DNA of 64,000 nucleotides, from assembly GCF_034670005.1 (NCBI RefSeq), contig NZ_JAXMOH010000008.1, forward strand, positions 120,265 through 184,264, read 5' to 3'. Position numbers and translations under genes: made by a program. Shown here one piece after another: positions 49,644 to 58,655 of the stretch. Source of the stretch: Thalassobius sp034670005 (GTDB lineage: Bacteria > Pseudomonadota > Alphaproteobacteria > Rhodobacterales > Rhodobacteraceae). The notes under the pieces are model-generated. The model worked only from the letters and a program-made list of their open reading frames with translations. It made no database searches and was not told the DNA's origin. How positions within the stretch are numbered: the stretch's first letter is position 1; every line of letters begins with the position of its first letter.

Positions 49644-51082
49644 TCCTTTGGACCGCAGACGAGGCCGCCCGGGCTACCGGCGGACGAACCACCTCCGATT
49701 GGCAGGCCAGCGGCGTGTCGATCGACACCCGCACATTGCTGCCCGGTGACCTGTTCGTCGCTTTGAAGGCGGCGCGGGACGGGCATGAATTCGTGGCGCA
49801 GGCGTTGCAAAAGGGCGCGGCGGCGGCCTTGGTGTCGCATGTGCCAGAAGGCGTGGCTGCGGACGCGCCCTTGCTGATTGTGCCCGACGTGCTGAAAGCG
49901 CTGGAGGATCTGGGTTGTGCCGCCCGGGCGCGCACAAAGGCCAGGGTCGTGGCCGTCACCGGGTCGGTCGGCAAGACCTCGACCAAGGAAATGCTGCGCA
50001 CCGTGTTGGCAGGGCAGGGCAAGACCCATGCGGCGGAGGCGAGCTACAACAACCACTGGGGTGTGCCGCTGACGCTGGCGCGGATGCCGCGCGACACCGA
50101 TTTCGCGGTGATCGAGATCGGCATGAACCATCCCGGCGAAATTGGCCCGCTGGCGCGGATGGCGCGGCCGCATGTGGCGATGATCACCACCGTCGCCGCC
50201 GCCCATCTGGAAGCTTTCGACAGTATCGGGGGGATCGCGCATGAAAAGGCCGCGATCTTCGACGGGTTGGAACCGGGCGGCGTGGCAGTGACCAATGGCG
50301 ATCTGGATACTGCGCCGATCCTGGAACAGGCGGCGCGCCAGCAGGGCGCGCAGATCATCACCTTCGGCGAGGCTCCGCGCAACCATCACCGGGTGACCGA
50401 AGTGACCCTGGTCGATGACGTGACCGTGGTGCGCGGGCGCCGCTGGCGCAGTCCGGTATTATTCAAGATCATGGCGGCGGGGCGGCATTTCGCGGTCAAC
50501 GCGATGGGCGTAATGGCGGTGATCCATGCGCTGCGGCTCGACCCGACGATGGCGGCCGCCGACTTGGCACTGTGGCAGCCGCCGGCGGGGCGCGGAATGC
50601 GCGAACGTATCCAGTTCGATCCGGTGATGGAGGAGCAGGCGATCGAATTGATCGACGACGCTTTTAATGCCAATCCGACCTCGATGGCCGCCGCGTTGGA
50701 GGTGTTGGCCGCTGCCCATCCCAAGGATGGTATCGGGCGCGTCTCCAAGGGGCGGCGGGTCGCGATCTTGGGCGATATGCTGGAACTCGGCCCGGATGAA
50801 AATGCTATGCACAAGGCCATCGCAGAGCTGCCTTTCGTGGCGCAGATCGATGTGTTTCATTGCGTCGGGCCGCGGATGAACCGGCTCTGGTCGCAGTTAC
50901 CTGTTGCAAAGCGCGGCGAATGGGCCGAAAGCGCCAGCAAGCTGGCTGATCGCGCCCATCGGCTGATTGATGCCGGTGATGTGGTGCTGGTGAAGGGCTC
51001 GAAGGGATCGAAAGTGTCCAAGGTTGTTGACGCGATCCGAAAACTGGGCCATCCCGCGCCCCAATCTGAACAAGGGGCGTAA
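49640..51082 (+). CDS. murF: UDP-MurNAc-tripeptide-D-alanyl-D-alanine ligase
   Basis: A 480-residue Mur ligase. It has the ATP loop VAVTGSVGKTSTKEML, the central EIGMNHPGEIGPLARMARP block and DDAFNANPTSMAAALEVL in the C-terminal half, both characteristic of MurF. It adds the D-Ala-D-Ala dipeptide to finish the cytoplasmic precursor. The start codon overlaps the murE stop and mraY begins 3 bases after its own stop. Confidence 0.95.
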   Translation: MILWTADEAARATGGRTTSDWQASGVSIDTRTLLPGDLFVALKAARDGHEFVAQALQKGAAAALVSHVPEGVAADAPLLIVPDVLKALEDLGCAARARTKARVVAVTGSVGKTSTKEMLRTVLAGQGKTHAAEASYNNHWGVPLTLARMPRDTDFAVIEIGMNHPGEIGPLARMARPHVAMITTVAAAHLEAFDSIGGIAHEKAAIFDGLEPGGVAVTNGDLDTAPILEQAARQQGAQIITFGEAPRNHHRVTEVTLVDDVTVVRGRRWRSPVLFKIMAAGRHFAVNAMGVMAVIHALRLDPTMAAADLALWQPPAGRGMRERIQFDPVMEEQAIELIDDAFNANPTSMAAALEVLAAAHPKDGIGRVSKGRRVAILGDMLELGPDENAMHKAIAELPFVAQIDVFHCVGPRMNRLWSQLPVAKRGEWAESASKLADRAHRLIDAGDVVLVKGSKGSKVSKVVDAIRKLGHPAPQSEQGA

Positions 51083-51085
51083 CAT

Positions 51086-52168
51086 ATGCTGTATTGGTTG
51101 ACCGGGCTTTCGGACGGTGGCGACTTCTTCAACCTGTTTCGCTACATCACATTCCGCTCGGGCGGGGCCTTCATGACGGCACTGATCTTCGGGTTCATCT
51201 TCGGCAGGCCGCTGATCAACGTGCTGCGCAAGCGGCAGGGCAAGGGTCAGCCGATCCGCGATGACGGTCCCGAGGGGCATTTCGTCAAGGCCGGAACGCC
51301 AACCATGGGCGGGTTGCTGATCGTGGGGGCGCTGTTGACCTCGACCATCCTGTGGGCGCGGCTGGACAATCCCTTCGTCTGGCTGGTGCTGTTCGTCACC
51401 CTGGCCTTTGGGTTGATCGGCTTTGCCGACGATTACGCCAAGGTTTCCAAGCAGAACACCAAGGGGGTTCCGGGCAAGCTGCGGCTTTTGCTGGGTTTTG
51501 TGATCGCGGGGATCGCGGGCTACTGGGCGACGCTTTATCATCCCGAGGCGCTGCAATACCAACTGGCGCTGCCGGTGTTCAAGAATACGCTGATCAATCT
51601 GGGGCTGATCTTCATCCCCTTTGCGATGATCGTCATCGTTGGCGCGGCCAATGCTGTGAACCTGACCGACGGGCTTGACGGGTTGGCAATCATGCCGGTG
51701 ATGATCGCTGCCACCGCTTTGGGCATCATCGCCTATGCGGTGGGCCGGGTCGATTTTACCGAATATCTGGACGTGCATTACGTGCCCGGCACTGGCGAGA
51801 TACTGATCTTCGTCGCCGGGCTTGTCGGCGGCGGTCTGGGGTTCCTGTGGTACAATGCGCCGCCTGCGGCTGTGTTCATGGGCGATACCGGGTCGCTGGC
51901 CCTGGGCGGCGCTTTGGGCGCTATCGCGGTGGCCACCAAGCACGAAATCGTGTTGGCCATCGTGGGCGGGCTGTTCGTGGTCGAGGCGCTGAGCGTGATC
52001 ATCCAGGTGCTCTACTTCAAGCGCACCGGCAAACGGGTGTTCCTGATGGCCCCGATCCATCACCATTACGAAAAAAAGGGCTGGGCCGAACCGCAGATCG
52101 TGATCCGGTTCTGGATTATTTCGCTGATCCTGGCGATGATCGGGCTGGCGACGCTGAAGATCCGCTGA
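51086..52168 (+). CDS. mraY: phospho-N-acetylmuramoyl-pentapeptide transferase
   Basis: A 360-residue polytopic membrane enzyme that makes lipid I. Ten hydrophobic segments are visible. Conserved catalytic stretches are GTPTMGGLLI, FADDYAKVSKQNTKGV (the Asp-Asp pair), NAVNLTDGLDGLA, FMGDTGSLALGGALG and MAPIHHHYEKKGW. The gene follows murF at 3 bases. After it, a 150-base gap precedes murD, the first sizeable break inside the cluster. Confidence 0.96.
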   Translation: MLYWLTGLSDGGDFFNLFRYITFRSGGAFMTALIFGFIFGRPLINVLRKRQGKGQPIRDDGPEGHFVKAGTPTMGGLLIVGALLTSTILWARLDNPFVWLVLFVTLAFGLIGFADDYAKVSKQNTKGVPGKLRLLLGFVIAGIAGYWATLYHPEALQYQLALPVFKNTLINLGLIFIPFAMIVIVGAANAVNLTDGLDGLAIMPVMIAATALGIIAYAVGRVDFTEYLDVHYVPGTGEILIFVAGLVGGGLGFLWYNAPPAAVFMGDTGSLALGGALGAIAVATKHEIVLAIVGGLFVVEALSVIIQVLYFKRTGKRVFLMAPIHHHYEKKGWAEPQIVIRFWIISLILAMIGLATLKIR

Positions 52169-52318
52169 AGCTGCCATCGTCGCGATGTGCAGGCTTTACG
52201 GCGCGCGCAGGTTTGTTTCGTCGCGGGCCATTGGCCCTCTCCTCGGGATTTGCGCTCCACGCGGGAGTGTTTAAGGAACAGTGTAAGCCTGCGGTAGCGG
52301 GAATGGGGACAAGAGAAC

Positions 52319-53722
52319 ATGATACCTGTCACGGGATTTGAGACGCGCCGGGTGGCCGTTCTGGGGCTGGGCCGGTCGGGTCTGGCCACCGCGCGGGCGC
52401 TGCGGCTCGGTGATGCGGTGCCGCTGTGTTGGGACGATAATGCCGAGGCCCGCGACCGCGCCGAGGCCGAAGGATTCGAAATCCGCGACCTGATGCGCCC
52501 CGGTGCCTTCGACGATATTTCGTGGCTGGTGGTCAGCCCCGGTATTCCGCATCTGTATCCCGACCCGAACAAGGTTGTCGCCGCCGCCTGGGAGGCGGGC
52601 GTTCCGGTGGACAACGATATCGGGCTGTTTTTCCGGTCGCTCGGTTCGGGCGACTGGGATCATCACGACACGCCGCCCCGGGTGATCGCTGTGACCGGGT
52701 CGAACGGCAAGTCGACCACCTCGGCGCTGATCCACCACGTGCTGGAAGAGGCGGGCAGGAAGGCGCAGCTGGCCGGTAATATCGGACGTGGGGTGTTGGA
52801 TATCGAACCACCCGAAGACGGCGACGTGATCGTGTTGGAACTCTCCAGCTACCAGACAGATCTGGCTCGCGCCCTGACCCCCGATATCGCCGTGTTCACC
52901 AATCTCAGCCCCGATCATCTGGACCGCCACGGTGGCATCGGCGGGTATTTTGCCGCCAAGCGCCGGTTGTTCGCCGAAGGTGGCCCGGACCGCGCCGTGA
53001 TCGGGGTGGATGAAAACGAAGGCCGCTATCTGGCCAACCAGTTGAGCCAGGCACCGGGCGACGACCGGGTGATCCGGGTGTCGGCCGCGGCGAAACTGGC
53101 CGGGCCGGGATGGAATGTCTTTGCTCGCAAAGGGTTCCTCAGCGAATATCGCAAGGGACGTCAGGCCGGATCGATTGATTTGCGCGCCATCACCGGGTTA
53201 CCCGGGGCGCATAATCACCAAAACGCCTGTGCCGCCTATGCCGCCTGCCGGACGCTGGGCATCGCGCCGCGGGTGATCGAAGCGGCGTTCCAAAGCTTCG
53301 CCGGGCTGCCGCACCGCAGCCAGACCATCGCCGAACAGGACGGCGTTCGTTTTGTCAACGACAGCAAGGCCACCAATGTCGACAGCGCCGAAAAGGCGCT
53401 GCGCGCGTTTTCCAACATTCGTTGGATTTGCGGCGGATTGCAGAAAGAAGGCGGGCTGGGGCCGGTTCTGGACGCGCTGGGATCGGTAAAGAAAGCTTAT
53501 GTGATCGGCCGCGAGGCGGCGCAATTCGCGCTGCAGCTGGAAGGCTGCGAGACCGAGGTCTGCACCACGATGGAACAGGCGGTGGCCCGCGCCGTTGAGG
53601 AAGCGGAAGAGGGCGATACCGTGTTGCTGGCCCCGGCGGCGGCCAGTTTCGATCAATATGACAATTTCGAACAGCGCGGCGAGGATTTCGCGGCTTGCGT
53701 GACCGCCGCTCTCGGGCGCTGA
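52319..53722 (+). CDS. murD: UDP-MurNAc-L-alanine-D-glutamate ligase
   Basis: A 467-residue Mur ligase. The N-terminal VAVLGLGRSGLATARAL Rossmann segment, the ATP loop VTGSNGKSTTSALIHH, ELSSYQTDLAR and DHLDRHGG identify MurD. The C-terminal domain has FVNDSKATNVDSAEKAL and LLAPAAASFDQYDNF. It adds D-Glu to UDP-MurNAc-L-Ala. It is the last dcw gene here: the next genes are unrelated, whereas in most relatives ftsW and murG follow. A 150-base gap to mraY leaves room for a separate promoter. Confidence 0.95.
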   Translation: MIPVTGFETRRVAVLGLGRSGLATARALRLGDAVPLCWDDNAEARDRAEAEGFEIRDLMRPGAFDDISWLVVSPGIPHLYPDPNKVVAAAWEAGVPVDNDIGLFFRSLGSGDWDHHDTPPRVIAVTGSNGKSTTSALIHHVLEEAGRKAQLAGNIGRGVLDIEPPEDGDVIVLELSSYQTDLARALTPDIAVFTNLSPDHLDRHGGIGGYFAAKRRLFAEGGPDRAVIGVDENEGRYLANQLSQAPGDDRVIRVSAAAKLAGPGWNVFARKGFLSEYRKGRQAGSIDLRAITGLPGAHNHQNACAAYAACRTLGIAPRVIEAAFQSFAGLPHRSQTIAEQDGVRFVNDSKATNVDSAEKALRAFSNIRWICGGLQKEGGLGPVLDALGSVKKAYVIGREAAQFALQLEGCETEVCTTMEQAVARAVEEAEEGDTVLLAPAAASFDQYDNFEQRGEDFAACVTAALGR

Positions 53723-53781
53723 TCTGGCCCGAAACCACCCCGATCATCGGTCTTAGCGGCGCGCGAAGGCTTTCGTGACGG

Positions 53782-53801
53782 GGCCCTCAAGCTTGGGGGC
53801 C
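53782..53801 (+). terminator. hairpin after murD, possible end of the dcw transcript
   Basis: GGCCCTCAA and TTGGGGGCC can form up to 9 pairs with one G-U and a very small loop, 60 bases after the murD stop. No strong T-tract follows. It and a second dyad at 53889-53905 (AGGTCC/GGACCT) lie in the gap before the hydrolase gene. Confidence 0.4.
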
Positions 53802-53930
53802 TCTGCGCGTTCTGGTTCTCCTGGCCGCGACCATGACCTCGGTCAAAGACAGCCGCGTGACCCTGCGCCACCCTTACTAAGTACGCTCAGGTCCAAAGCG
53901 GACCTCGGTCGCGGCAATTGGGGGTCGAAG

Positions 53931-54587
53931 ATGGATGATCTTTCTACCAAGCAACAGGTTCAGGTCGGGCCAAGGCGGCTCGGTGGGGTCTTGCGCCTTC
54001 CCGACGATCCGATCGGGCTGGTGATCTTTGCTCATGGCGCAGGTAGCAGCCGGCTCAGCCCGCGCAACAATCATGTGGCTGCGGCGCTGGGGCAGCGCCG
54101 CATCGCCACGCTGCTTTTCGATCTGTTGACCGAGGAAGAGGCGCTGGATCGCCGCAATGTCTTTGACATCCCGCTTTTGGGCCAGCGGTTGATCGAAGCG
54201 GTGGAGTGGACCCGGGCGCAACGCGATCTGGCCGGTCTGCCGGTAGCGCTGTTCGGGTCCAGCACCGGGGCGGCGGCGGCCTTGGTGGCAGCGGCAGAAT
54301 CGCCGGACCGCTTTGCCGCCGTGGTGTCGCGTGGCGGACGGCCCGATCTGGCGGGGGCGGCGCTGACTGAGGTGCGTGCGCCGGTGCTAATGATCGTGGG
54401 CGGTGATGACGGCGCGGTGATTGACCTGAACCGCAACGCGGCAAAACTGCTGAGCTGTCCGCAGCGGACTGAAATCGTTCCGGGCGCAACGCATCTTTTC
54501 GAAGAACCCGGCACGCTGGACCGGGTGATCGTATTGGCCGGGGATTGGTTCGAAACGCATTTCAGTTCCCGAGGAGGACAGCCATGA
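53931..54587 (+). CDS. dienelactone hydrolase-like alpha/beta hydrolase
   Basis: A 218-residue alpha/beta hydrolase. The oxyanion turn is FAHGAGSSRLSPRN, the nucleophile elbow is ALFGSSTGAAAAL (GxSxG), the acid is in IVGGDDGAVIDL and the histidine in PGATHLFEEPG. I choose ATG 53931 after GGGGG; the longer frame has no similarity. It overlaps the phosphoribosyltransferase gene by 4 bases. Proteins of these two kinds are neighbours or even fused in other bacteria, so they probably act together, but the substrate is unknown. Confidence 0.82.
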   Translation: MDDLSTKQQVQVGPRRLGGVLRLPDDPIGLVIFAHGAGSSRLSPRNNHVAAALGQRRIATLLFDLLTEEEALDRRNVFDIPLLGQRLIEAVEWTRAQRDLAGLPVALFGSSTGAAAALVAAAESPDRFAAVVSRGGRPDLAGAALTEVRAPVLMIVGGDDGAVIDLNRNAAKLLSCPQRTEIVPGATHLFEEPGTLDRVIVLAGDWFETHFSSRGGQP

Positions 54588-55255
54588 CCCGTTTCCCCGA
54601 TCGTAGCGCTGCCGGGCAGGCCCTGGCCGAGGTGGTGGCGCAGAAAGCCTATGACGATCCGGTGGTGCTGGCGTTACCGCGCGGCGGCGTTCCGGTCGCC
54701 ATTGAACTGGTTCGGGCGCTGAAAGCGCCGATGGATCTGGTGATGGTGCGCAAGATCGGCGCGCCCGGTCAGCAGGAACTGGCCGTGGCGGCGGTGGTCA
54801 ATGGTGACGATCCGCAGATCGTCGTCAATGACAGTATCGCGCGGGCCTTCGGGCTGAGCGAGGCCGATATAGATGCGATGTCAAAGCCAAGGCTGGCAGA
54901 GATTGCACGCCGCCGCGCGCTATATCTGGGCGGCCGTAAAAAGGTGCCGGTCAAAGGCCGTACCGCCATTGTCACCGATGACGGGATCGCCACCGGGGCG
55001 ACGATGCGGGCGTCTCTTTTGGCGGTGCGAAGGCGCGAACCGGCGCGGCTGGTGCTGGCCGTTCCTGTCGCGTCGCGCGAGGTAATCGAGGACCTTGGCA
55101 AAGAGGTGGACGAGGTGATCTGCCTGACGATGCCGGACCCGCTGCGCGCCATCGGAATGCATTATGACGATTTTTCCCAGGTCGATGATGACGAGGTGGT
55201 ACGGCTGCTGGCCGAGGCGGACCGGCTTGCCGGGCCGCAACCGCCCGAAGGCTGA
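54584..55255 (+). CDS. phosphoribosyltransferase family protein
   Basis: A 223-residue type I phosphoribosyltransferase. The PRPP loop is TAIVTDDGIATGATMRASL (about residues 123-141) with the two adjacent acidic residues and the GxATGxT turn. The N-terminal ALPRGGVPVAIELVRAL segment is the usual PPi-loop region of this subfamily. The C-terminal CLTMPDPLRAIGMHYDDF is typical of the group fused to or found beside hydrolases. The ATG has GAGGAGG upstream and overlaps the hydrolase stop. The nucleobase acceptor is unknown. Confidence 0.85.
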   Translation: MTRFPDRSAAGQALAEVVAQKAYDDPVVLALPRGGVPVAIELVRALKAPMDLVMVRKIGAPGQQELAVAAVVNGDDPQIVVNDSIARAFGLSEADIDAMSKPRLAEIARRRALYLGGRKKVPVKGRTAIVTDDGIATGATMRASLLAVRRREPARLVLAVPVASREVIEDLGKEVDEVICLTMPDPLRAIGMHYDDFSQVDDDEVVRLLAEADRLAGPQPPEG

Positions 55256-55277
55256 TCGCGCTATGGCGCAGGTCCGT

Positions 55278-55778
55278 CTATTTCACCGGATCGGAGCCGG
55301 CGCGTAGCTCGGACAATGTGCTCTGCAATTCTGTAAACAGAATCTTGCGTTCGTCTTCGGACAGGAAGCTGCCGATTTCCACCGTGCGGCCATTGCCGCT
55401 CAGGGTGATGTAGAACGGCACCGGCCCGCCGCTCACATGCATTTCAGCCCGCGCCCAGTAGATGTTACAGACCCATTCCTTGACCGTGCCGTGCACCGGC
55501 TTGTGCCGCAGGATCAGGTCGGCCCCGTCAAACCGCAGTTCTTCCAATATCTCGCCGTCGCGGTAGGACCGTTCCAATCCCCACCACAGCGCCCCCACCA
55601 TCGCCAGAACGAAGGGCAGAATGCCCCACAGAAACACCGTTCCGATCAACGCATAAAGCGGCATGGTGCCCAGCGTGAAAGCCAACAGGATCATTGCCGC
55701 GAAACCTTTGCGCGGCAGCGACCGGTGTGGCCAGAGGGTCAGAAGAACGTCGTGTTGGGGTGACCAGCGATAGGGCAT
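55278..55778 (-). CDS. DUF2244 membrane protein
   Basis: A 166-residue protein with two transmembrane helices (KGFAAMILLAFTLGTMPLYA and VFLWGILPFVLAMVGALWWGLE), then a soluble domain with VHGTVKEWVCNIYWARAEMH and VEIGSFLSEDERKILFTEL. This is the DUF2244 pattern. The family often sits beside cytochrome c oxidase genes, as here with ctaD 208 bases upstream on the same strand. A role in oxidase assembly has been suspected from this neighbourhood only. Confidence 0.85.
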   Translation of the reverse strand: MPYRWSPQHDVLLTLWPHRSLPRKGFAAMILLAFTLGTMPLYALIGTVFLWGILPFVLAMVGALWWGLERSYRDGEILEELRFDGADLILRHKPVHGTVKEWVCNIYWARAEMHVSGGPVPFYITLSGNGRTVEIGSFLSEDERKILFTELQSTLSELRAGSDPVK

Positions 55779-55934
55779 GAGGGTGGTATAATCGCACGAT
55801 AAGAAATGTCGATGGGGCAGGGCGAGGAAAGGCTATGCGCCGGGGCAGGGCGGTTAAATTTCCGGCACGCAACCTCATGTGGAAAATGTCCCAATTGTCA
55901 GTGTCGCCGACCGGAAACCACCATCCTGAAACGA

Positions 55935-55961
55935 ATCAGGCCCCGCAATGCGGGGCCTGAT
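55935..55961. terminator. terminator hairpin downstream of ctaD
   Basis: A perfect 12-base-pair stem (ATCAGGCCCCGC with GCGGGGCCTGAT, loop AAT), 25 bases after the ctaD stop. On the minus strand TCGTTTC follows, a weak T-tract. It separates ctaD from the DUF2244 gene. Confidence 0.7.
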
Positions 55962-55985
55962 CTGTTGTTTCTGTCCGATCCGGGA

Positions 55986-57659
55986 TCAGTGGGCGTGGCC
56001 CTTGTCCCAGTCTTCCTGCTTGGGCAGGGTTTCGAACGTATGTTCCGGCGGCGGGCACGGCAGGGTCCATTCCAGCGTATCCGCGTATTCGTTCCAGTAG
56101 TTGTTCTCGGTCACTTTCTTACCCTTCAGCAGGGCATAGATGATGATGCCGAAGAACAGGATGAAGGACGCGAAGGAAATCATGGCGCCGATCGACGAGA
56201 TCTTGTTCCAGTAGGCGAAGGCCTCCGGATAGTCGATATAGCGGCGCGGCATGCCCTGACGGCCCAGGAAGTGCTGCGGGAAGAAGGTCAGGTTGACGCC
56301 GATGAAGAACAGCCAGAAGTGGATCTTCGCAGCGAATTCCGAATACTCACGTCCCGACATCTTGCCGAAATAGAAGTAGATACCGGAGAAGATGGTAAAG
56401 GCCGCCCCCATCGACATGGTGTAATGGAAGTGGGCAACCACGTAATAGGTGTCGTGGTAGGCCCGGTCGACGCCGGCCTGGCTCAGCACGATGCCGGTCA
56501 CGCCGCCGATGGTGAACAGGACCAGGAAGCCAAAGGCGAACAGCATCGGCGCCTTGAATTCGACTGAACCGCCCCACATGGTGGCAATCCAGCTGAAGAT
56601 TTTGACGCCCGTTGGCACCGCGATGACCATCGTGGCCAGCATGAAGTAGCTCTGCTGGCTCAGCGACAGGCCGACCGTATACATGTGGTGCGCCCAGACG
56701 ACGAAGCCCAGACCGCCAATTGCGATCAGCGCCCAGACCATCGGCAGGTAACCGAAAACCGGCTTGCGCGAGAAGGTGGCGATCACGTGGCTGACAAGGC
56801 CGAAACCGGGCAGGATCACGATATACACTTCCGGGTGGCCGAAGAACCACAGGATGTGCTGATACAGGATCGGGTCGCCGCCGCCCGAGGGGTCGAAGAA
56901 GGTAGTGCCGAAGTTACGGTCGGTCAGCAGCATGGTGATCGCGCCTGCCAGAACCGGCAGCGACAGCAGGATCAGCCACGAGGTGACAAAAATCGACCAG
57001 GCAAACAGCGGAACCTTGAACAGGGTCATGCCCGGGGCACGCATGTTCAGGAAGGTGGTGATCATGTTGATCGCACCCAGGATCGAGCTGGCACCGGATA
57101 CGTGAACCGCGAAGATCGCCAGATCCATCGACATGCCGCCTTCGTGGACACTGAGCGGCGGGTAGAGAACCCAGCCGACGCCAGAACCAAGTTGGTCATT
57201 GCCGCCCGGGGTCAGCATCGACGCGACACCCAGCGAGGTGCCCGCGACATAAAGCCAGTAGGACAGGTTGTTCATCCGCGGGAACGCCATGTCCGGTGCG
57301 CCAATCTGCAACGGCATGAAATAGTTGCCGAAACCGCCGAACAGAGCCGGGATCACGACGAAGAACATCATCAAGACACCGTGATAGGTGATCAGAACGT
57401 TCCACAGATGCCCGTTGGGGGTGCATTCGCTGGAAGCATCGGCGAACAAGCGCGCGCCTTCCAGGCACATGTGCTGAACGCCGGGTTCCATCAGCTCGAT
57501 ACGCATGAAAACGGTGAAACATACCGAGATCAGACCGACGACGGCGGACGTGATCAGGTAGAGGATACCGATATCTTTGTGGTTGGTGGACATGAACCAG
57601 CGCGTGAAGAAACCGCGATTATCTTCGTGTTCGTGGCCGTGGATGGCTGCGTCTGCCAT
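55986..57659 (-). CDS. ctaD: aa3-type cytochrome c oxidase subunit I
   Basis: A 557-residue heme-copper oxidase subunit I with twelve transmembrane helices. Low-spin heme and CuB histidines are visible in NVLITYHGVLMMFF, WFFGHPEVYIVILPGFG (with the cross-linked His-Tyr), VWAHHMYTVG and VAHFHYTMSMG. It reduces O2 to water and pumps protons. I take the ATG at 57657-57659 (protein MADAAIHGHE), preceded by AGGAGG; the open frame extends further without similarity. Subunits II and III are not adjacent, which is normal in Rhodobacteraceae where ctaD stands apart. An FNR-type box lies about 106 bases upstream. Confidence 0.96.
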   Translation of the reverse strand: MADAAIHGHEHEDNRGFFTRWFMSTNHKDIGILYLITSAVVGLISVCFTVFMRIELMEPGVQHMCLEGARLFADASSECTPNGHLWNVLITYHGVLMMFFVVIPALFGGFGNYFMPLQIGAPDMAFPRMNNLSYWLYVAGTSLGVASMLTPGGNDQLGSGVGWVLYPPLSVHEGGMSMDLAIFAVHVSGASSILGAINMITTFLNMRAPGMTLFKVPLFAWSIFVTSWLILLSLPVLAGAITMLLTDRNFGTTFFDPSGGGDPILYQHILWFFGHPEVYIVILPGFGLVSHVIATFSRKPVFGYLPMVWALIAIGGLGFVVWAHHMYTVGLSLSQQSYFMLATMVIAVPTGVKIFSWIATMWGGSVEFKAPMLFAFGFLVLFTIGGVTGIVLSQAGVDRAYHDTYYVVAHFHYTMSMGAAFTIFSGIYFYFGKMSGREYSEFAAKIHFWLFFIGVNLTFFPQHFLGRQGMPRRYIDYPEAFAYWNKISSIGAMISFASFILFFGIIIYALLKGKKVTENNYWNEYADTLEWTLPCPPPEHTFETLPKQEDWDKGHAH

Positions 57660-57764
57660 GCTCTCGCCTCCTGTTGGTGTATTGAAAGGCGCAAGGAGAG
57701 ACCCCATGCACCCATGTTCAATTCACGTTTTAGAATGCCCGGGCCGTAACAGCAATTGCCGAAT

Positions 57765-57778
57765 TTGATGCAGATCAA
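57765..57778. promoter_or_regulatory. FNR/FnrL-type box upstream of ctaD
   Basis: TTGAT-GCAG-ATCAA is a perfect match to the FNR consensus TTGAT-N4-ATCAA. It lies 106 bases before the ctaD ATG. FnrL-type regulators repress aa3 oxidase genes when oxygen is low in this group of bacteria, which fits. Confidence 0.78.
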
Positions 57779-57940
57779 ATAATTTTGTCGCACCCCCCTC
57801 TGGGATCGCGTGGTGCGGAGAAGGGATGGACTGTTTACCGCAAGGCCGGTTCCCCGTCGGTAAACCCGAGCCGGGAGCGGCACTGTTGCCCCTGCCTGGC
57901 CGGACACCTGCCGTGTCGTGGTGTTGCCTGCGAAACGAAA

Positions 57941-57968
57941 ACAGGCGCACGGTGTCCCGCGCGCCTGT
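57941..57968 (-). terminator. terminator of the cytochrome c gene
   Basis: ACAGGCGC pairs with GCGCCTGT over 8 positions, followed on the minus strand by TTTTCGTTT. It lies 25 bases after the cytochrome c stop. Confidence 0.7.
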
Positions 57969-57992
57969 CGGCATCGTCAGATGAATCTGCTT

Positions 57993-58415
57993 TTATTCAG
58001 CCGCCGGTGCAACCGAAGCCAGATAGGCCGCGACGTCTTCACCGTCTTTTTTCAGCTTGTAGGTCATTTTCGACTTTGCCGAGCCGTCGCCTGTCACTTC
58101 TTTCAGGTAGGCATTGGGATCAGCGACGAAATGCGCCAGGTTTTCTTCGTCCCAGACCAGTCCGGCTTCGCCGGCAGCGACAATGCTGTTGCCGTATTTG
58201 AAACCTTCATAGGTGCCGGCGGTGCGGCCGATCACGCCGTAGAGATTCGGACCGGTCTTGCCGCCCTTCATGATCACGGTGCCGTCATCGGCGGCGATCG
58301 TGTGGCAGGCTTTGCATTTCTTGAAGGTCTTTTCGCCCTTGGCGGCATCGCCTTCGGCAAAGGCCGGGGCGGCCAGGGTCGCCAGAACGGCAGTGGCGGT
58401 CAACAGTTTCTTCAT
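57993..58415 (-). CDS. periplasmic class I cytochrome c (c550/c2 type)
   Basis: A 140-residue precursor with a signal peptide (KKLLTATAVLATLAAPAFA) cut before EGDAA. Heme attaches at CKACH (about residues 34-38) and the distal ligand is the methionine in KSKMTYKL. The insert GGKTGPNLYGVIGR and the length match the c550 and c2 cytochromes that carry electrons from the bc1 complex to the aa3 oxidase. The neighbouring ctaD gene supports that role. It has its own promoter region in the 240-base divergent gap to argC. Confidence 0.9.
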   Translation of the reverse strand: MKKLLTATAVLATLAAPAFAEGDAAKGEKTFKKCKACHTIAADDGTVIMKGGKTGPNLYGVIGRTAGTYEGFKYGNSIVAAGEAGLVWDEENLAHFVADPNAYLKEVTGDGSAKSKMTYKLKKDGEDVAAYLASVAPAAE

Positions 58416-58655
58416 TGCGTGCCTCTTAAATTGGTTTCGGTTCGCGTCCTGTGTCTAGATACTTCACATCGACAGGTTATCAACAGAGTAAAGGCAAGAA
58501 GAATTGTCGCAGTCCAGTGCTTCTTAAGTCTCGTTTGCTCAGTATTGCGGGAATTTCATCCGGTTTCGACCAAAAAACGCTTCTGATTCCGGGGCAATCG
58601 GGATAGGAGCGGTGGCGCGCAAAGACGCGCAGTTTTCGAATGAAAGAGGACGATC

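Larger units (their letters stand above)
57660..57992. other. 333-base region between ctaD and the cytochrome c gene
   Basis: Holds the ctaD promoter region with an FNR-type box, a long GC-rich middle part with an inverted repeat (GTTTACCG/CGGTAAAC at 57834-57866), and the terminator of the cytochrome c gene. No coding sequence is seen. Confidence 0.6.

Noticed and set aside
57846..57920. Cobalamin-riboswitch-like words (GCACTGTTGCCC and GGCCGGACACCTGCC)
   Set aside because: The resemblance to the B12 box is partial, the rest of the aptamer is not evident, and on that strand the next feature is the 3' end of an antisense gene, so nothing would be regulated.
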